DNA of 64,000 nt. Origin: Streptomyces sp. PTY087I2 (GTDB lineage: Bacteria > Actinomycetota > Actinomycetes > Streptomycetales > Streptomycetaceae). The translations under genes and the position numbers were made by a program. Positions 25,976 to 35,678 of this stretch are shown here, piece by piece; positions within the stretch are counted from its first letter, which is position 1; the number at the start of each line of letters is the position of its first letter. The notes beneath the pieces were generated by a model. That model saw nothing but the letters and a program-made list of their open reading frames with translations. It made no database searches and was not told the DNA's origin. The stretch spans positions 62,001 to 126,000 of the forward strand of contig NZ_LZRD01000006.1 in NCBI RefSeq assembly GCF_001687325.1, given 5' to 3'.

Positions 25976-28356
25976 CCCCCCGGAAGCCCCCGCCCGCGAC
26001 GGCCCCACGGGTCCGCCGCCACCTCACCGTGCGCGGCGCGGTCCAGGGCGTCGGCTTCCGGCCCTTCGTCTACACCCTCGCCGAGGAGCACGGCCTCACC
26101 GGCTGGGTCACCAACGACGCCGACGGCGTCCACACCGAGGTCGAGGGCCCGGCGGCCGACGTGGACGCCTTCACCGACGCCATCGGGACCCGCGCACCGC
26201 CGCTCGCCCTCGTCGAATCCGTCGAGCACCGCGCCGTCCCCGTCACGCACGACGACGGCGGCTTCACCATCCGCCCCTCCGCCTCCGGCCCCGGGCGCAC
26301 CCTGATCCCGCCGGACACGGCCACCTGCGACGCCTGCCTGGCCGAGCTGGCCGACCCGGCCGACCGGCGGTACCGGCACCCGTTCATCACCTGTACGCAC
26401 TGCGGCCCCCGGTTCACCATCGTCACCGGGCTGCCCTACGACCGGCCGTTGACCACCATGGCCGGCTTCCCCCTGTGCGCGGACTGCGCCCGGGAGTACG
26501 CCGATCCCGCCGACCGCCGCTTTCACGCCCAGCCGATCGCCTGCCCGCGCTGCGGCCCCCGCCTCAGCCTGTGCCGGGGTCCCGACGACCCCGGCACGCT
26601 GCGCGACGCCGAGGCGCTGGACGAGGCCCGCAGGCTGCTCGCCGACGGGGCCGTCCTCGCCGTGAAGGGGATCGGCGGCTACCACCTGGCCTGCGACGCG
26701 GGCGACCCCACCGCCGTACGCACGCTGCGCAAGCGCAAGAACCGGGGGGACAAACCGTTCGCGGTGCTGGCCGACTCCCTGGCCACCGTCGAAGCGCTCG
26801 CCCACGTCGACGACGCCGAACGCGCCCTCCTCACCGGCACCCGCAAGCCGATCGTGCTGCTGCGCCGCCGCACCCCCGCGACGGGCGACGTGGCACCGGG
26901 AGTCGCCCCCGGCAGCCCCGACCTCGGAGTGATGCTCCCGTACACCCCGCTGCACCGCCTGCTCCTCGGCCTGCCCGGCGACCCGTCAGGACCGCCCGTC
27001 CTCGTCATGACCAGCGGAAACCGCTCCGGCGAGCCGATCGTCACCGACGACACCGAAGCCCTGACCCGGCTCGAAGGTCTCGCCGACGCCTGGCTCGGGC
27101 ACGACCGGCCCATCCATGTGCCCTGCGACGACTCCGTGGTCCGGATCCGCGCCGGGGCCGAACTCCCGGTCCGCCGCTCGCGCGGCTACGCCCCGCTGCC
27201 GCTCGCCCTGCCCCTGCCCGTCGTCCCGGCCCTCGCGGTCGGCGGCGACCTGAAGAACACCTTCTGCGCCGCCGACGACCGCTACGCCTGGCTCTCCGCT
27301 CACGTCGGCGACATGGACGACCTCGCCACCCTCACCGCCTTCGCGTGGGCCACCGCACACCTCACCGACCTCACCGCCGTCACCCCGCGCCTCCTGGTCG
27401 CCGACCGGCACCCCGGCTACCGCTCCACCCAGTGGGCCCGCCGCACCGCCGAGGCCCGTGGCATCCCGCTGCGGCAGGTCCAGCACCACCACGCCCATGT
27501 CGCCTCCACGATGGCCGAGCACGGCCTCGACGGCGCTTCCCCCGTCATCGGCGTCGCCTTCGACGGCACCGGGTACGGCGACGACGGCGCGGTCTGGGGC
27601 GGCGAGATCCTCATCGCGGACTACGACGGCTTCGAACGCTTCGCCCACCTCCGTTACGTCCCGCTGCCCGGCGGCGACGCGGCGGTCCGCAACCCGTACC
27701 GGATGGCGCTGTCCCACCTGCGCGCCGCCGGGGTGCCGTGGTCCGACGCCCTGCCCTGCGCCGCCATCGCACCGCCCGGCGAACGACGCCTGCTGGAGCG
27801 CCAGTTGGAGCGCGGACTGAACTGCGTCCCCACCTCCAGCATGGGCCGCCTCTTCGACGCGGTGTCCTCGCTCGCCGGTGTCTGCCACCGGGTGGAGTAC
27901 GAGGCGGAGGCCGCGATGCGCCTGGAGAACGCGGCGCTGACCGGCACGGACGAGGGCCGGGGCGACGGCGACGACGGGCGGAAGTCCTCGTACAGGTTCA
28001 TCCTGGGAGCAGAGCCGGACGGGCCGGCGGCCCCCCTGACCGCCGACCCCCGACCGGTCCTCGTCGCCGCCGCGGCGGACGTCCTGGCGGGTGTCCCGGC
28101 TGCCACCGTGGCCCGCCGCTTCCACCGCGCGGTGACCGTCCTCGTACGGGAGGTGTGCGCGGCGGCCCGGCAGCGTACGGGCATCGCCACCGTGGCCCTG
28201 ACCGGTGGAGTCTTCTGCAACGCCCTGCTCACCGAAGGCTGTTGTACGGGACTGGAGGCGGACGGCTTCACCGTACTGAGGCACCGCAAGGTGCCCCCCA
28301 ACGACGGCGGACTCGCCCTCGGTCAACTGATCGTCGCCGCCCGGACGAAGGAGTGA
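25972..28356 (+). CDS. hypF: HypF, carbamoyltransferase for CN ligand synthesis
   Basis: A 794-aa maturation factor that turns carbamoyl phosphate into carbamoyl-AMP and passes the carbamoyl group to the HypE C-terminal cysteine. Domains in order: acylphosphatase (about 15-105, 'VRGAVQGVGFRPFVYTLAEE'); four-CxxC zinc-finger region (about 115-200, CDAC, CTHC, CADC, CPRC); YrdC/Sua5-like adenylation domain (about 215-400, 'LAVKGIGGYHLACDA', 'MTSGNRSGEPI'); and Kae1-like domain (about 420-790, 'VQHHHAHVASTMAEHG', 'GVAFDGTGYGDDG', 'LTGGVFCNALLTE'). All expected blocks are present and the length is normal. It starts inside the hypB stop (ATGA). Confidence 0.96.
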   Translation: MTPRKPPPATAPRVRRHLTVRGAVQGVGFRPFVYTLAEEHGLTGWVTNDADGVHTEVEGPAADVDAFTDAIGTRAPPLALVESVEHRAVPVTHDDGGFTIRPSASGPGRTLIPPDTATCDACLAELADPADRRYRHPFITCTHCGPRFTIVTGLPYDRPLTTMAGFPLCADCAREYADPADRRFHAQPIACPRCGPRLSLCRGPDDPGTLRDAEALDEARRLLADGAVLAVKGIGGYHLACDAGDPTAVRTLRKRKNRGDKPFAVLADSLATVEALAHVDDAERALLTGTRKPIVLLRRRTPATGDVAPGVAPGSPDLGVMLPYTPLHRLLLGLPGDPSGPPVLVMTSGNRSGEPIVTDDTEALTRLEGLADAWLGHDRPIHVPCDDSVVRIRAGAELPVRRSRGYAPLPLALPLPVVPALAVGGDLKNTFCAADDRYAWLSAHVGDMDDLATLTAFAWATAHLTDLTAVTPRLLVADRHPGYRSTQWARRTAEARGIPLRQVQHHHAHVASTMAEHGLDGASPVIGVAFDGTGYGDDGAVWGGEILIADYDGFERFAHLRYVPLPGGDAAVRNPYRMALSHLRAAGVPWSDALPCAAIAPPGERRLLERQLERGLNCVPTSSMGRLFDAVSSLAGVCHRVEYEAEAAMRLENAALTGTDEGRGDGDDGRKSSYRFILGAEPDGPAAPLTADPRPVLVAAAADVLAGVPAATVARRFHRAVTVLVREVCAAARQRTGIATVALTGGVFCNALLTEGCCTGLEADGFTVLRHRKVPPNDGGLALGQLIVAARTKE

Positions 28357-28370
28357 GGGAGGAGAGCGCC

Positions 28371-28706
28371 ATGTGTCTGGCCGTACCCGGCCGAGTGCTG
28401 GAGATCGAGGAACGCGACGCCACGCGAATGGCCAAGGTCGACTTCGGCGGCGTCGTCAAGGACGTGTGCCTGGAGTACGTCCCCGACATGCAGGTCGGCG
28501 ACTACGCCATCGTGCACGTCGGATTCGCCCTGCAACGGCTCGACGAGGAATCGGCGCGCCAGACCCTGGAACTCTTCGAGAACCTCGGCGTGCTGGAGGA
28601 GGAGTTCGGCGACCACTGGGGCAAGGCGGCGAAGGACGCCGGCGCCGAACGCCCGGCGGGGACCGAACTCCCCGCCCCGGCAAGCGATAAGGAGGCGCGG
28701 TCATGA
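28371..28706 (+). CDS. hypC: HypC, hydrogenase maturation chaperone
   Basis: A 111-aa HypC/HupF family protein that carries the Fe(CN)2CO unit together with HypD to the large subunit. The start MCLAVPG with Cys2 is diagnostic, and '[50 protein letters not shown]' completes the fold. About 30 residues extend past the usual end as an Ala/Glu/Pro tail. A strong ribosome site (GAGGGAGGAGAG) precedes the ATG. The stop overlaps hypD by ATGA at 28703-28706. Confidence 0.95.
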   Translation: MCLAVPGRVLEIEERDATRMAKVDFGGVVKDVCLEYVPDMQVGDYAIVHVGFALQRLDEESARQTLELFENLGVLEEEFGDHWGKAAKDAGAERPAGTELPAPASDKEARS

Positions 28707-29836
28707 AGTATCTGGACGAATTCAGCGACCCGGTCCTCGCCAAGCGGCTCTTCGACGACATCCGGGCCCTCACCACGAAACCGTGGGCCCTCATGGAGGT
28801 CTGCGGCGGGCAGACGCACTCGATCATCCGCCACGGCATCGACCAACTGCTCCCCGACGGGATCCGGTTGATCCACGGCCCCGGCTGCCCCGTCTGCGTC
28901 ACCCCGCTGGAGATCATCGACAAGGCCCTGGAGATCGCCTCCCGGCCGGACGTGATCTTCTGCTCGTTCGGCGACATGCTCCGCGTCCCGGGCAGCGGCC
29001 GCGACCTGTTCCAGGTCAAGAGTGAGGGCGCGGACGTGCGGGTGGTCTACTCCCCGCTGGACGCCCTGCGCATCGCCCAGGAGAACCCGGACAAGGAGGT
29101 CGTCTTCTTCGGCATCGGCTTCGAGACGACCGCCCCGCCCAACGCGATGACGGTCTACCAGGCGAAGAAGCTGTCCATCCCCAACTTCAGCCTGCTGGTC
29201 TCCCACGTACGGGTGCCCCCGGCGATCGACGCGATCATGAACTCGCCGGACTGCCAGGTCCAGGCGTTCCTCGCCGCCGGACACGTCTGCACGGTCATGG
29301 GCACCAAGGAGTACCCGGCCCTCGCCGCAGAACACGAAGTCCCCATCGTCGTCACCGGGTTCGAACCCCTGGACATCCTGGAAGGCATCCGGCGTGCCGT
29401 ACGGCAGCTGGAGGCGGGGGAGCACACCGTCGAGAACGCCTACCCGCGTGCCGTCAACGAGCAGGGCAGCCCGGCCGCCCAGAAGATGCTGGCCGACGTC
29501 TTCGAGGTCACCGACCGGTCCTGGCGCGGGATCGGGATGATCCCGCAGAGCGGCTGGCGGCTGTCGCCCAAGTACCGTGATTACGACGCCGAGTACCGCT
29601 TCTCCGTCGGCGGCATCGAGACCGAGGAGTCCACGGTCTGCCGCAGCGGCGAGGTCCTCCAGGGCCTGATCAAACCGCACGAGTGCGCAGCCTTCGGCAA
29701 GCAGTGCACCCCGCGCAACCCGCTGGGCGCGACCATGGTCTCCAGCGAGGGCGCCTGCGCCGCGTACTACCTGTACCGGCGGCTGGAGGCCCCGACGGCG
29801 AACGCCCCGGCGAAGGAGGCGAGTTCCGTTGGCTGA
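28703..29836 (+). CDS. hypD: HypD, Fe-S scaffold for Fe(CN)2CO assembly
   Basis: A 377-aa protein that assembles the Fe(CN)2CO cofactor with HypC and HypE. The conserved blocks are complete: '[10 protein letters not shown]' (C34, iron ligand), '[12 protein letters not shown]' (C62, C65, redox pair), '[14 protein letters not shown]', and the C-terminal [4Fe-4S] region '[16 protein letters not shown]' with '[11 protein letters not shown]'. Translationally coupled to hypC at its start, and overlapping hypE by 8 bases at its end. Confidence 0.96.
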   Translation: MKYLDEFSDPVLAKRLFDDIRALTTKPWALMEVCGGQTHSIIRHGIDQLLPDGIRLIHGPGCPVCVTPLEIIDKALEIASRPDVIFCSFGDMLRVPGSGRDLFQVKSEGADVRVVYSPLDALRIAQENPDKEVVFFGIGFETTAPPNAMTVYQAKKLSIPNFSLLVSHVRVPPAIDAIMNSPDCQVQAFLAAGHVCTVMGTKEYPALAAEHEVPIVVTGFEPLDILEGIRRAVRQLEAGEHTVENAYPRAVNEQGSPAAQKMLADVFEVTDRSWRGIGMIPQSGWRLSPKYRDYDAEYRFSVGGIETEESTVCRSGEVLQGLIKPHECAAFGKQCTPRNPLGATMVSSEGACAAYYLYRRLEAPTANAPAKEASSVG

Positions 29837-30899
29837 CATCGCCCCGGCCCCCGCCGACTTCTCCGGCTGGACCTGCCCCGCCCCGCTGCGCGACCACGAA
29901 CGCATCGTGATGGGCCACGGCGGCGGCGGAACGCTCTCCGGCGAACTGGTGGAGCACCTCTTCGCACCCGCCTTCGGCAGCGACGTCCTCGCCGAGCTCG
30001 GCGACTCCGCGCACGTGACGCTGGGCGGCGCCCGGCTGGCCTTCTCCACCGACTCCTTCGTCGTCCGGCCGCTGTTCTTCCCCGGCGGCAGCATCGGCGA
30101 CCTCGCCGTCAACGGCACGGTCAACGACCTGGCCATGGCGGGGGCCGCGCCCGCCTACCTCTCCTGCGGCTTCATCCTGGAGGAGGGCATCGAACTGTCG
30201 GTGGTCGGCCGGGTGGCGCAGGCGCTCGGCGACGCGGCCCGCACGGCGGGCGTGACCGTCGCGACCGGCGACACGAAGGTCGTCGACGCCGGCCACGGCG
30301 ACGGGATCTTCATCAACACCGCCGGGATCGGCCTGGTCCCCGACGGCGTGGACATCCGCCCGCAGCGCGCGGCCGCCGGTGACGCGGTCCTGGTCAGCGG
30401 GCAGATCGGGGTGCACGGCGTCGCCATCATGAGCGTCCGGGAGGGCCTGGAGTTCGGCGTCGAGATCCAGAGCGACACCGCGTCCCTGGCCGGCCTGGTC
30501 GCCGACATGCTCGCCGTCTGCCCGGACCTGCACGTCCTGCGCGACCCGACCCGGGGCGGCCTGGCCACCTCCCTCAACGAGATCGCCGGAGCCGCGGGCA
30601 TCGGCATCACCCTGGACGAGGGCTCCCTCCCGGTCCCCGAGACCGTCGCCAACGCCTGCTCCTTCCTCGGCCTCGACCCCCTGTACGTCGCCAACGAGGG
30701 CAAGCTCGTCGCCTTCGTCCCCCCGGACCACGCCGAAGCGGTCCTGGAAGCGATGCGCGCCCACCCGCTGGGCAAGGAGTCGGTCCGGATCGGGACCTGC
30801 GTGGAGGAGCACCCCGGCATGGTGGTGGCGGCCACGGGCCTGGGCGGTACACGGGTGGTGGACATGCCGCTGGGCGAGCAGCTGCCACGCATCTGCTGA
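29829..30899 (+). CDS. hypE: HypE, thiocarbamate dehydratase for CN ligand
   Basis: A 356-aa PurM/ThiL-like ATPase. Its C-terminal cysteine (…LPRIC, Cys356) is carbamoylated by HypF and dehydrated with ATP to a thiocyanate that donates cyanide to iron. '[18 protein letters not shown]', '[35 protein letters not shown]' and '[17 protein letters not shown]' are family signatures. The start is TTG at 29829, behind GAAGGAGGCGAG, overlapping the hypD stop. The order hypA-B-F-C-D-E is complete; no extra regulator or transporter lies inside. The gene ends 25 bases from a convergent carboxypeptidase gene. Confidence 0.96.
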   Translation: MADIAPAPADFSGWTCPAPLRDHERIVMGHGGGGTLSGELVEHLFAPAFGSDVLAELGDSAHVTLGGARLAFSTDSFVVRPLFFPGGSIGDLAVNGTVNDLAMAGAAPAYLSCGFILEEGIELSVVGRVAQALGDAARTAGVTVATGDTKVVDAGHGDGIFINTAGIGLVPDGVDIRPQRAAAGDAVLVSGQIGVHGVAIMSVREGLEFGVEIQSDTASLAGLVADMLAVCPDLHVLRDPTRGGLATSLNEIAGAAGIGITLDEGSLPVPETVANACSFLGLDPLYVANEGKLVAFVPPDHAEAVLEAMRAHPLGKESVRIGTCVEEHPGMVVAATGLGGTRVVDMPLGEQLPRIC

Positions 30900-30924
30900 C
30901 GCCGGGTGCAACGGTTGCCGGTGC

Positions 30925-31953
30925 TCAGTCCAGCGTCTGCGTCACCTCGCTGCGCGTGGCGGTGTGCACGACCCGGCACCGCGCCCCGTTGACGAGCGGC
31001 AGGTACGGCGGCACATGGCCGCACTCGACGTCGGCGATGATCGGCACGTTCAGCGGTCCGAGCGCGTCCAGCACGGCCTCGTGCTGGGTGAGCGACGCGG
31101 TGGCCGGGGCCGAAGTGCGGCCCACGAGCACGGCGTTGGCCGCGTCGAAGAAGCCGGCCAGGCGCATCCCGTGCAGATAGCGGCAGATGGCGAACGCGTC
31201 GTCGCCGCCTGCCTCCACGTACACGAGAAGCCCCTCCGGGGCGTGGGCCCGGGCGAACGCCGAGGTGTCGAGGTACGGCGTCCCGGCGAGGTTGCACAGC
31301 ATCTCGACGCAGCCCCCGATCAGCCGCCCCTCGACGTCCACGTCACCGCCGCCGTCCAGCCGGGTCCACCGGCCCGGCACGTCGAGCGTGAACGTACGGG
31401 AGTCGGGGTGCGCCGCCCAGTCGTCCCAGCCGGAGGCCCGGTGCCGTTCCGGCGGGACCTGGGTGAACCGGTGGCCCGGCGGGGCGGCGACGATGTCGAA
31501 CCAGGACACCAGCCCCTCCGGCACCCAGTACGGGGTGTCCATGAGGTTGTTCCCGTGCACGGTCGCCACCCCGGTGAGCAGGGTCAGCGGCGTGATGACG
31601 GTCGACATGTCCGAGTAGCCCACCACCCAGGTCGGCTCCGCCGCCCGCACCGCCTCCCAGTCGATCAGCGGCAGCAGATCGATGGCGGTCTCCCCGCCCC
31701 ACGGCGGCACCACGGCCCGGATACCGGGGTCGGTCAGCATCGCCGTCAACTCGGCCGCCCGGTCCGCCGCGGGCGCGCTGACGTGCCCGGATCCGTCCAT
31801 GCACCGGCCGGTCACGACCTCGTACCCCCGCGCCTCCACATCGCGCACCGCCACGGCGAGCCGCCCGCTCAGCTCCTTGGGCACCCCGCTCGACGGGGAC
31901 GTGATGCCGACGCGGTCACCGGGGCGCAAGGGGCGCGGATATCGAACTGGCAT
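30925..31953 (-). CDS. S66-family LD-carboxypeptidase (LdcA/MccF-like)
   Basis: A 342-aa cytoplasmic serine peptidase. The nucleophile is S114 in 'WVVGYSDMST', the glutamate lies in 'LLVYVEAGGDDA' and the histidine in 'ADVECGHVPPYLPLVNG'. LdcA members trim the terminal D-Ala from recycled muropeptides; MccF members cleave toxic peptidyl-nucleotides. The short body and 'WGGETAIDLLPLIDW' pattern fit the actinobacterial MccF-like branch, so either wall recycling or self-immunity is possible. The ATG at 31951-31953 starts 'MPVRYPRPLRPGDRVGI', the usual N-terminus; a 20-residue in-frame extension has no family support. Confidence 0.87.
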   Translation of the reverse strand: MPVRYPRPLRPGDRVGITSPSSGVPKELSGRLAVAVRDVEARGYEVVTGRCMDGSGHVSAPAADRAAELTAMLTDPGIRAVVPPWGGETAIDLLPLIDWEAVRAAEPTWVVGYSDMSTVITPLTLLTGVATVHGNNLMDTPYWVPEGLVSWFDIVAAPPGHRFTQVPPERHRASGWDDWAAHPDSRTFTLDVPGRWTRLDGGGDVDVEGRLIGGCVEMLCNLAGTPYLDTSAFARAHAPEGLLVYVEAGGDDAFAICRYLHGMRLAGFFDAANAVLVGRTSAPATASLTQHEAVLDALGPLNVPIIADVECGHVPPYLPLVNGARCRVVHTATRSEVTQTLD

Positions 31954-32014
31954 GCGTGGGATTTTGGCACAGCGGCGACCCGGTGATCGATGCCGTCTCG
32001 AACCCCCACGCATG

Positions 32015-32033
32015 GAAGGTTAGGCTGACCTAA
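32015..32033. promoter_or_regulatory. Iron box (DmdR/IdeR operator) before the SIP gene
   Basis: GAAGGTTAGGCTGACCTAA matches the 19-bp actinobacterial iron-box consensus TTAGGTTAGGCTAACCTAA at 16 of 19 positions by my hand count. It stands 71 bases upstream of the siderophore-interacting-protein ATG. The Fe(II)-loaded repressor would bind here and shut the gene when iron is plentiful. Confidence 0.85.
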
Positions 32034-32103
32034 GTCAATTCGGTTCTCTCGTCCCCGCGGGCGAGGCGCTCAGGCCGACCACGCGTACGAAGGGGCAGTG
32101 TCC

Positions 32104-32997
32104 ATGACGATCCACCGAGCCGTCGTCGCCCGAGTGCAGCCGCTCACCCCGAGCATGACCCGCGTCACCCTCCACGGCGAAGGGCTGGCGGGCTTCCGGA
32201 CCACCGGGGTCGGCGACGAGTACGTGCGGATCTTCCTCCCGCACGGCCCCGACCGCACCGACGTCTCCCTGCCCCGCACCACCGAGCAGGGCGGCTGGGA
32301 GACCCCCGAGGGGCAGCCCGTCGCGCCGATGCGCACGTACACGATCCGCGCCGTGCGCCCGGAGGTCGGCGAGGTCGACATCGACTTCGTGCTGCACGAG
32401 GGCGGTGTGGCGTCCGGCTGGGCCGCCGAGGCGCGCCCCGGTGACGTCGTGGGCGTCAACGACCCCACCGGGCTCTACAGCCCCCCGGACGATCTCTCCT
32501 GGCAGGTGCTCGTCGCCGACCAGACCGGTCTGCCCGCCGCCGCCCGGCTGCTGGAGAACACCCCGGAGCATGTCCGGACCCGGGTCGTCCTGGAGGCGCC
32601 CGACCCCTCGGCCGCGCTGCCGCTGCGCGAACCGGCCGACTCCAAGGTGACCTGGACCTACGGCGGCAACGGCCACGGCCCGAGCCGCCTGGCCGACCTG
32701 GTCACCGCCGCCGTCCCGCCCGGCACGGACCTCGCGGGCGGGTACGTCTGGGTGGCCGGGGAGACCAACGCCCTGCGCGCCGTGCGCCGCTACCTCCGGC
32801 GCGAGCTGGGGCTCCCGGCGGAGCGCTTCAAGGTCGTCGGCTACTGGATACCGAACTCCGACACCTGGTCCGAGCGGTACGAAGCCCTCCCCGACGCCGT
32901 GCGCTCCGAGCTGGAGGCCCTCTGGGACAACCCGGCCGGCGACTCCGAGGACCTCACCATCCGCTACGAGGCCCGCCTCAGCGACCTCGGACTCTGA
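32104..32997 (+). CDS. Siderophore-interacting protein (SIP, FAD ferric reductase)
   Basis: A 297-aa flavoprotein of the ViuB/SIP family that reduces ferric siderophores in the cytoplasm to release Fe(II). An N-terminal FAD-binding barrel contains 'MRTYTIRAV' (the R-x-Y-T-x-R flavin motif) and '[23 protein letters not shown]'. The C-terminal NAD(P)H-domain half contains 'YVWVAGETNALRAVRRYLRRELG'. ATG at 32104 is favoured over GTG at 32098 because GAAGGGG lies 8 bases ahead of the former and only 2 of the latter. It stands behind an iron box and just before the permease genes, so iron-starvation expression is expected. Confidence 0.92.
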   Translation: MTIHRAVVARVQPLTPSMTRVTLHGEGLAGFRTTGVGDEYVRIFLPHGPDRTDVSLPRTTEQGGWETPEGQPVAPMRTYTIRAVRPEVGEVDIDFVLHEGGVASGWAAEARPGDVVGVNDPTGLYSPPDDLSWQVLVADQTGLPAAARLLENTPEHVRTRVVLEAPDPSAALPLREPADSKVTWTYGGNGHGPSRLADLVTAAVPPGTDLAGGYVWVAGETNALRAVRRYLRRELGLPAERFKVVGYWIPNSDTWSERYEALPDAVRSELEALWDNPAGDSEDLTIRYEARLSDLGL

Positions 32998-33011
32998 CGG
33001 CCCGATTCCGC

Positions 33012-33054
33012 GTCCCCCGGGCCTCGCGGCGCACCGAGCGCCGGGGCCCGGGAC
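33012..33054 (+). terminator. Probable terminator after the SIP gene
   Basis: GTCCCCCGGGCC and GGCCCGGGAC form a GC-rich inverted repeat with one bulge around a 21-base loop, starting 15 bases after the SIP stop. Confidence 0.5.
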
Positions 33055-33082
33055 CGCCTTCCTCGGCCGCCGCGAACTTGGG

Positions 33083-33101
33083 TAAGGTCAGCCTTACTTC
33101 G
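33083..33101. promoter_or_regulatory. Iron box before the FecCD permease genes
   Basis: TAAGGTCAGCCTTACTTCG matches the reverse-complement iron-box consensus at about 13 of 19 positions, with the palindromic core TAAGGTCAGCCTTA intact. The 318-base gap 32998-33315 holds the SIP terminator, this operator and a roughly 210-base leader in which I see no further gene or hairpin of note. Confidence 0.78.
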
Positions 33102-33315
33102 CGGGGGCTTCTCCGGTTCGCCCGACCCTCAACCGGTGCGTATGGCAGGACGGTTGACGGTCCGTCGCGCCGCCGCCCGCCGCGATGACAGCGGACGCGA
33201 CGGAAGGCTGCACGATGCGCGTGGTTATGTTCGGCTCTCGGACCTGGGGGTCTCACGTGCCCCGGGCCTTACACGAGGGCCCCCCTCGGCCGCTCCGGAC
33301 GGGCGGGACGCCGAC

Positions 33316-34386
33316 ATGACCGCCGCCCCGCCCGCCGCCCTCGGCCGCCGGTCCGCCGCCCGCAAGCCGCAGCCCGAACCCACCGCCGCACGCTCCGCCC
33401 TGCGCGGCGGCGGACTCCTCGTCCTCGCCGGACTGCTTCTCCTCCTCGTCGTCCTGAGCACCTGGATCGGCACCAAGGGCACCACGCTCGGCCAGGTGTG
33501 GACCGCCCTCTGGAACGACGACGGCTCCTACGCCACCGATGTCATCCGCCAACTCCGCCTGCCCCGCACGCTCGTCGGCCTGATGACCGGTGCTGCGCTC
33601 GGCGTGGCAGGGGCGGTCATGCAGGCCGTCACCCGTAACCCCCTGGCCGACCCGGGGCTCCTCGGCGTCAACGCGGGCGCCTCGGCGGCCGTGGTGTTCG
33701 GCATCGGCATCGTGGGGCTGGCGGGCTTCGGGTCGCTGGTGTGGTTCTCCTTCGTCGGCGCCGCGCTCACCACGGTGATCGTGTACGTCCTCGGCGCCTC
33801 CGGCAGGGCCGGGCCCACGCCCGTACGCCTCGCACTGGCCGGGGCCGCGGTGAGCGCGAGCCTCAGCGGCGTCATCGCCGGGCTCACCGTCTTCGACTCC
33901 GCGACCTACGACTACCTGCGGTTCTGGATGGTCGGCTCGCTCGCCGGACGCGAACCCGAACTCGTCGTGCAGTTGGTGCCGTTCGTGGCCGTCGGCCTGG
34001 TGATCGCCCTGCTGCTCGCCCGCCCGCTGAACTCCCTCGCCCTCGGCGAGGAGCTGGGCCGGGCGCTCGGCGCGCGGATCGCCCGCACCCGGATCGCCGC
34101 GGTGGTCGCCGTCACCCTGCTCTGCGGGGCCGCGACCGCGGCCGCCGGGCCGATCGGCTTCGTGGGCCTGGTCGTTCCGCTCGTCGCGCGCTGGCTCACC
34201 GGCCCCGACCTGCGCTGGGTGCTCCCGTACTCGATGCTCCTGGCGCCCGTCCTGCTGCTGGTCTCGGACATCATCGGCCGAGTCGCCCTGCCCGGCGACG
34301 AGTTGGAGGTCGGCGCGGTGACCGCGGTGATCGGCGCGCCGGTGTTCATCGCGATGGTGTGCCGACGCAAGGAGGCCTCGCTGTGA
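33316..34386 (+). CDS. FecCD-family iron-siderophore ABC permease, subunit 1
   Basis: A 356-aa inner-membrane permease with about nine to ten transmembrane helices. Family blocks are 'LRLPRTLVGLMTGAALGVAGAVMQAVTRNPLADPGLLGVNAGAS', 'ALGEELGRALGARI' (the ATPase-coupling EAA-like loop) and 'GPIGFVGLVVPLVAR'. It pairs with the next gene product to form the ferric-siderophore channel. ATG at 33316 gives the usual length for the family; the frame is open for 60 codons further upstream, but those residues are Arg/Pro-rich and unrelated. The ribosome site is poor (GGGCGGGACG). The gene overlaps its partner by GTGA at 34383-34386. Confidence 0.92.
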   Translation: MTAAPPAALGRRSAARKPQPEPTAARSALRGGGLLVLAGLLLLLVVLSTWIGTKGTTLGQVWTALWNDDGSYATDVIRQLRLPRTLVGLMTGAALGVAGAVMQAVTRNPLADPGLLGVNAGASAAVVFGIGIVGLAGFGSLVWFSFVGAALTTVIVYVLGASGRAGPTPVRLALAGAAVSASLSGVIAGLTVFDSATYDYLRFWMVGSLAGREPELVVQLVPFVAVGLVIALLLARPLNSLALGEELGRALGARIARTRIAAVVAVTLLCGAATAAAGPIGFVGLVVPLVARWLTGPDLRWVLPYSMLLAPVLLLVSDIIGRVALPGDELEVGAVTAVIGAPVFIAMVCRRKEASL

Positions 34387-35534
34387 CGGCGACCGACGTC
34401 CGTACGGCCCCGGAGAACAGCCCCCGCGCCCCGGTCACCGCCCGCCCCGTGCGCTGGTGGTCCGGCAGGGTCAGCTTCCGCATGCACCGGCGTACGGCCG
34501 TGGTGAGCGGCGGCGCCCTGCTGCTGGCGGCACTCCTGCTGCTGGTCAGCCTGTCCGTCGGCTCCTACCCGGTGCCCGTGCCCGACGTGGCGCGCGCCCT
34601 CTTCTACGGAACGGGGGACCGGCTCGCGGTCCACTTCGTCAACCAGGAGCGCCTGCCGCAGGCCCTGTTGGCGATCCTGGCCGGCTGTGCGCTGGGCATG
34701 AGCGGTGCGATCTTCCAGAGCGTGTCCCGCAACGCTCTCGCCAGCCCGGACGTCATCGGCTTCAACAGCGGGGCGGCGACCGGCGCGATCCTGGTCATCG
34801 TGACGTTCGGCGGCGCGGCGGCCTCGGTGGCCGCCGGAGCGATCGTCGGCGGCCTGGTCACCGCCCTGCTCGTCTCCGTTCTGGCGAGCAGGGGAGGGCT
34901 GCACGGCATCCGGCTGGTCCTCATCGGGCTCGGCGTGACCGCGATGCTCGGATCGGTCAACTCCTATCTGCTCACCCGCTCCTCCCTCAACGACGCCCAG
35001 AACGCGCACATCTGGCTCGTCGGGACGCTCAACGGGCGGGGCTGGTCCTCCGTGCAGATCATGGCCGTCGCGCTGCTGGTCCTCGTGCCGCTGGTGCTGC
35101 TGTTCGGCAGACGGCTGCGGATGATGGAGCTCGGCGACGATCTCGCCACCGGCCTCGGCGTCCGGGTGAACCGCTCACGGCTCGCCCTGACGGTGCTGGG
35201 GATCGGGCTGTGCGGCGTGGCCGTGGCGAGCGCCGGGCCCATCCCGTTCATCGCGCTGGCCGCCCCGCAGATCGCCGTCATGGTCAGCCGCAGCCCCGGC
35301 GTCAGCCTGGTCTCGGCGGGGGCGGTGGGCGCCGGACTGCTCTCGGCCGCACACCTCGCTTCCAGCCAGTTCTTCCCCGCCCTGGTGTGGGCCGACCGGC
35401 AGATCGGATGGGTCCGGGTGGTGGAGGAGTCCCAGCGCAACAATCTGCTGCCGGTGGGCGTCACCACCGCCGTGCTGGGCGGGGTGTACCTCGCCTGGGT
35501 GCTGTTCAAACGGCGCGGCACCGGGACCGCCTGA
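34383..35534 (+). CDS. FecCD-family iron-siderophore ABC permease, subunit 2
   Basis: A 383-aa partner permease. 'ERLPQALLAILAGCALGMSGAIFQSVSRNALASPDVIGFNSGAA', 'LGDDLATGLGVRVNRSR' (coupling loop) and 'AGPIPFIALAAPQIA' are the family markers. Near the C-terminus, before the last helix, the segment 'WADRQIGWVRVVEESQRNN' replaces the short 'ELPVG' turn typical of FecD/FhuB, a modest insertion. No ATPase (FecE) or substrate-binding lipoprotein gene follows in this window, so those parts must be encoded elsewhere or downstream of the NRPS genes. Confidence 0.92.
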   Translation: MTATDVRTAPENSPRAPVTARPVRWWSGRVSFRMHRRTAVVSGGALLLAALLLLVSLSVGSYPVPVPDVARALFYGTGDRLAVHFVNQERLPQALLAILAGCALGMSGAIFQSVSRNALASPDVIGFNSGAATGAILVIVTFGGAAASVAAGAIVGGLVTALLVSVLASRGGLHGIRLVLIGLGVTAMLGSVNSYLLTRSSLNDAQNAHIWLVGTLNGRGWSSVQIMAVALLVLVPLVLLFGRRLRMMELGDDLATGLGVRVNRSRLALTVLGIGLCGVAVASAGPIPFIALAAPQIAVMVSRSPGVSLVSAGAVGAGLLSAAHLASSQFFPALVWADRQIGWVRVVEESQRNNLLPVGVTTAVLGGVYLAWVLFKRRGTGTA

Positions 35535-35543
35535 CGGAGGAGC

Positions 35544-35567
35544 CCCCGGGCGCCGAGCCGCCCGGGG
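35544..35567 (+). terminator. Probable terminator after the permease genes
   Basis: A 9-bp stem (CCCCGGGCG, 35544-35552, with CGCCCGGGG, 35559-35567) around a 6-base loop begins 9 bases after the permease stop, separating the uptake operon from the NRPS operon. Confidence 0.65.
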
Positions 35568-35678
35568 ATTGTCCAAGGGGTGCCGAAATCCAGCCAACAA
35601 ATCCGGTGGGACGCACGTGAGTTGTGAGATTCGGTGAGTCAACCCCGAGATGGGTGGGTAGGGTCGCTATCGATCAAG

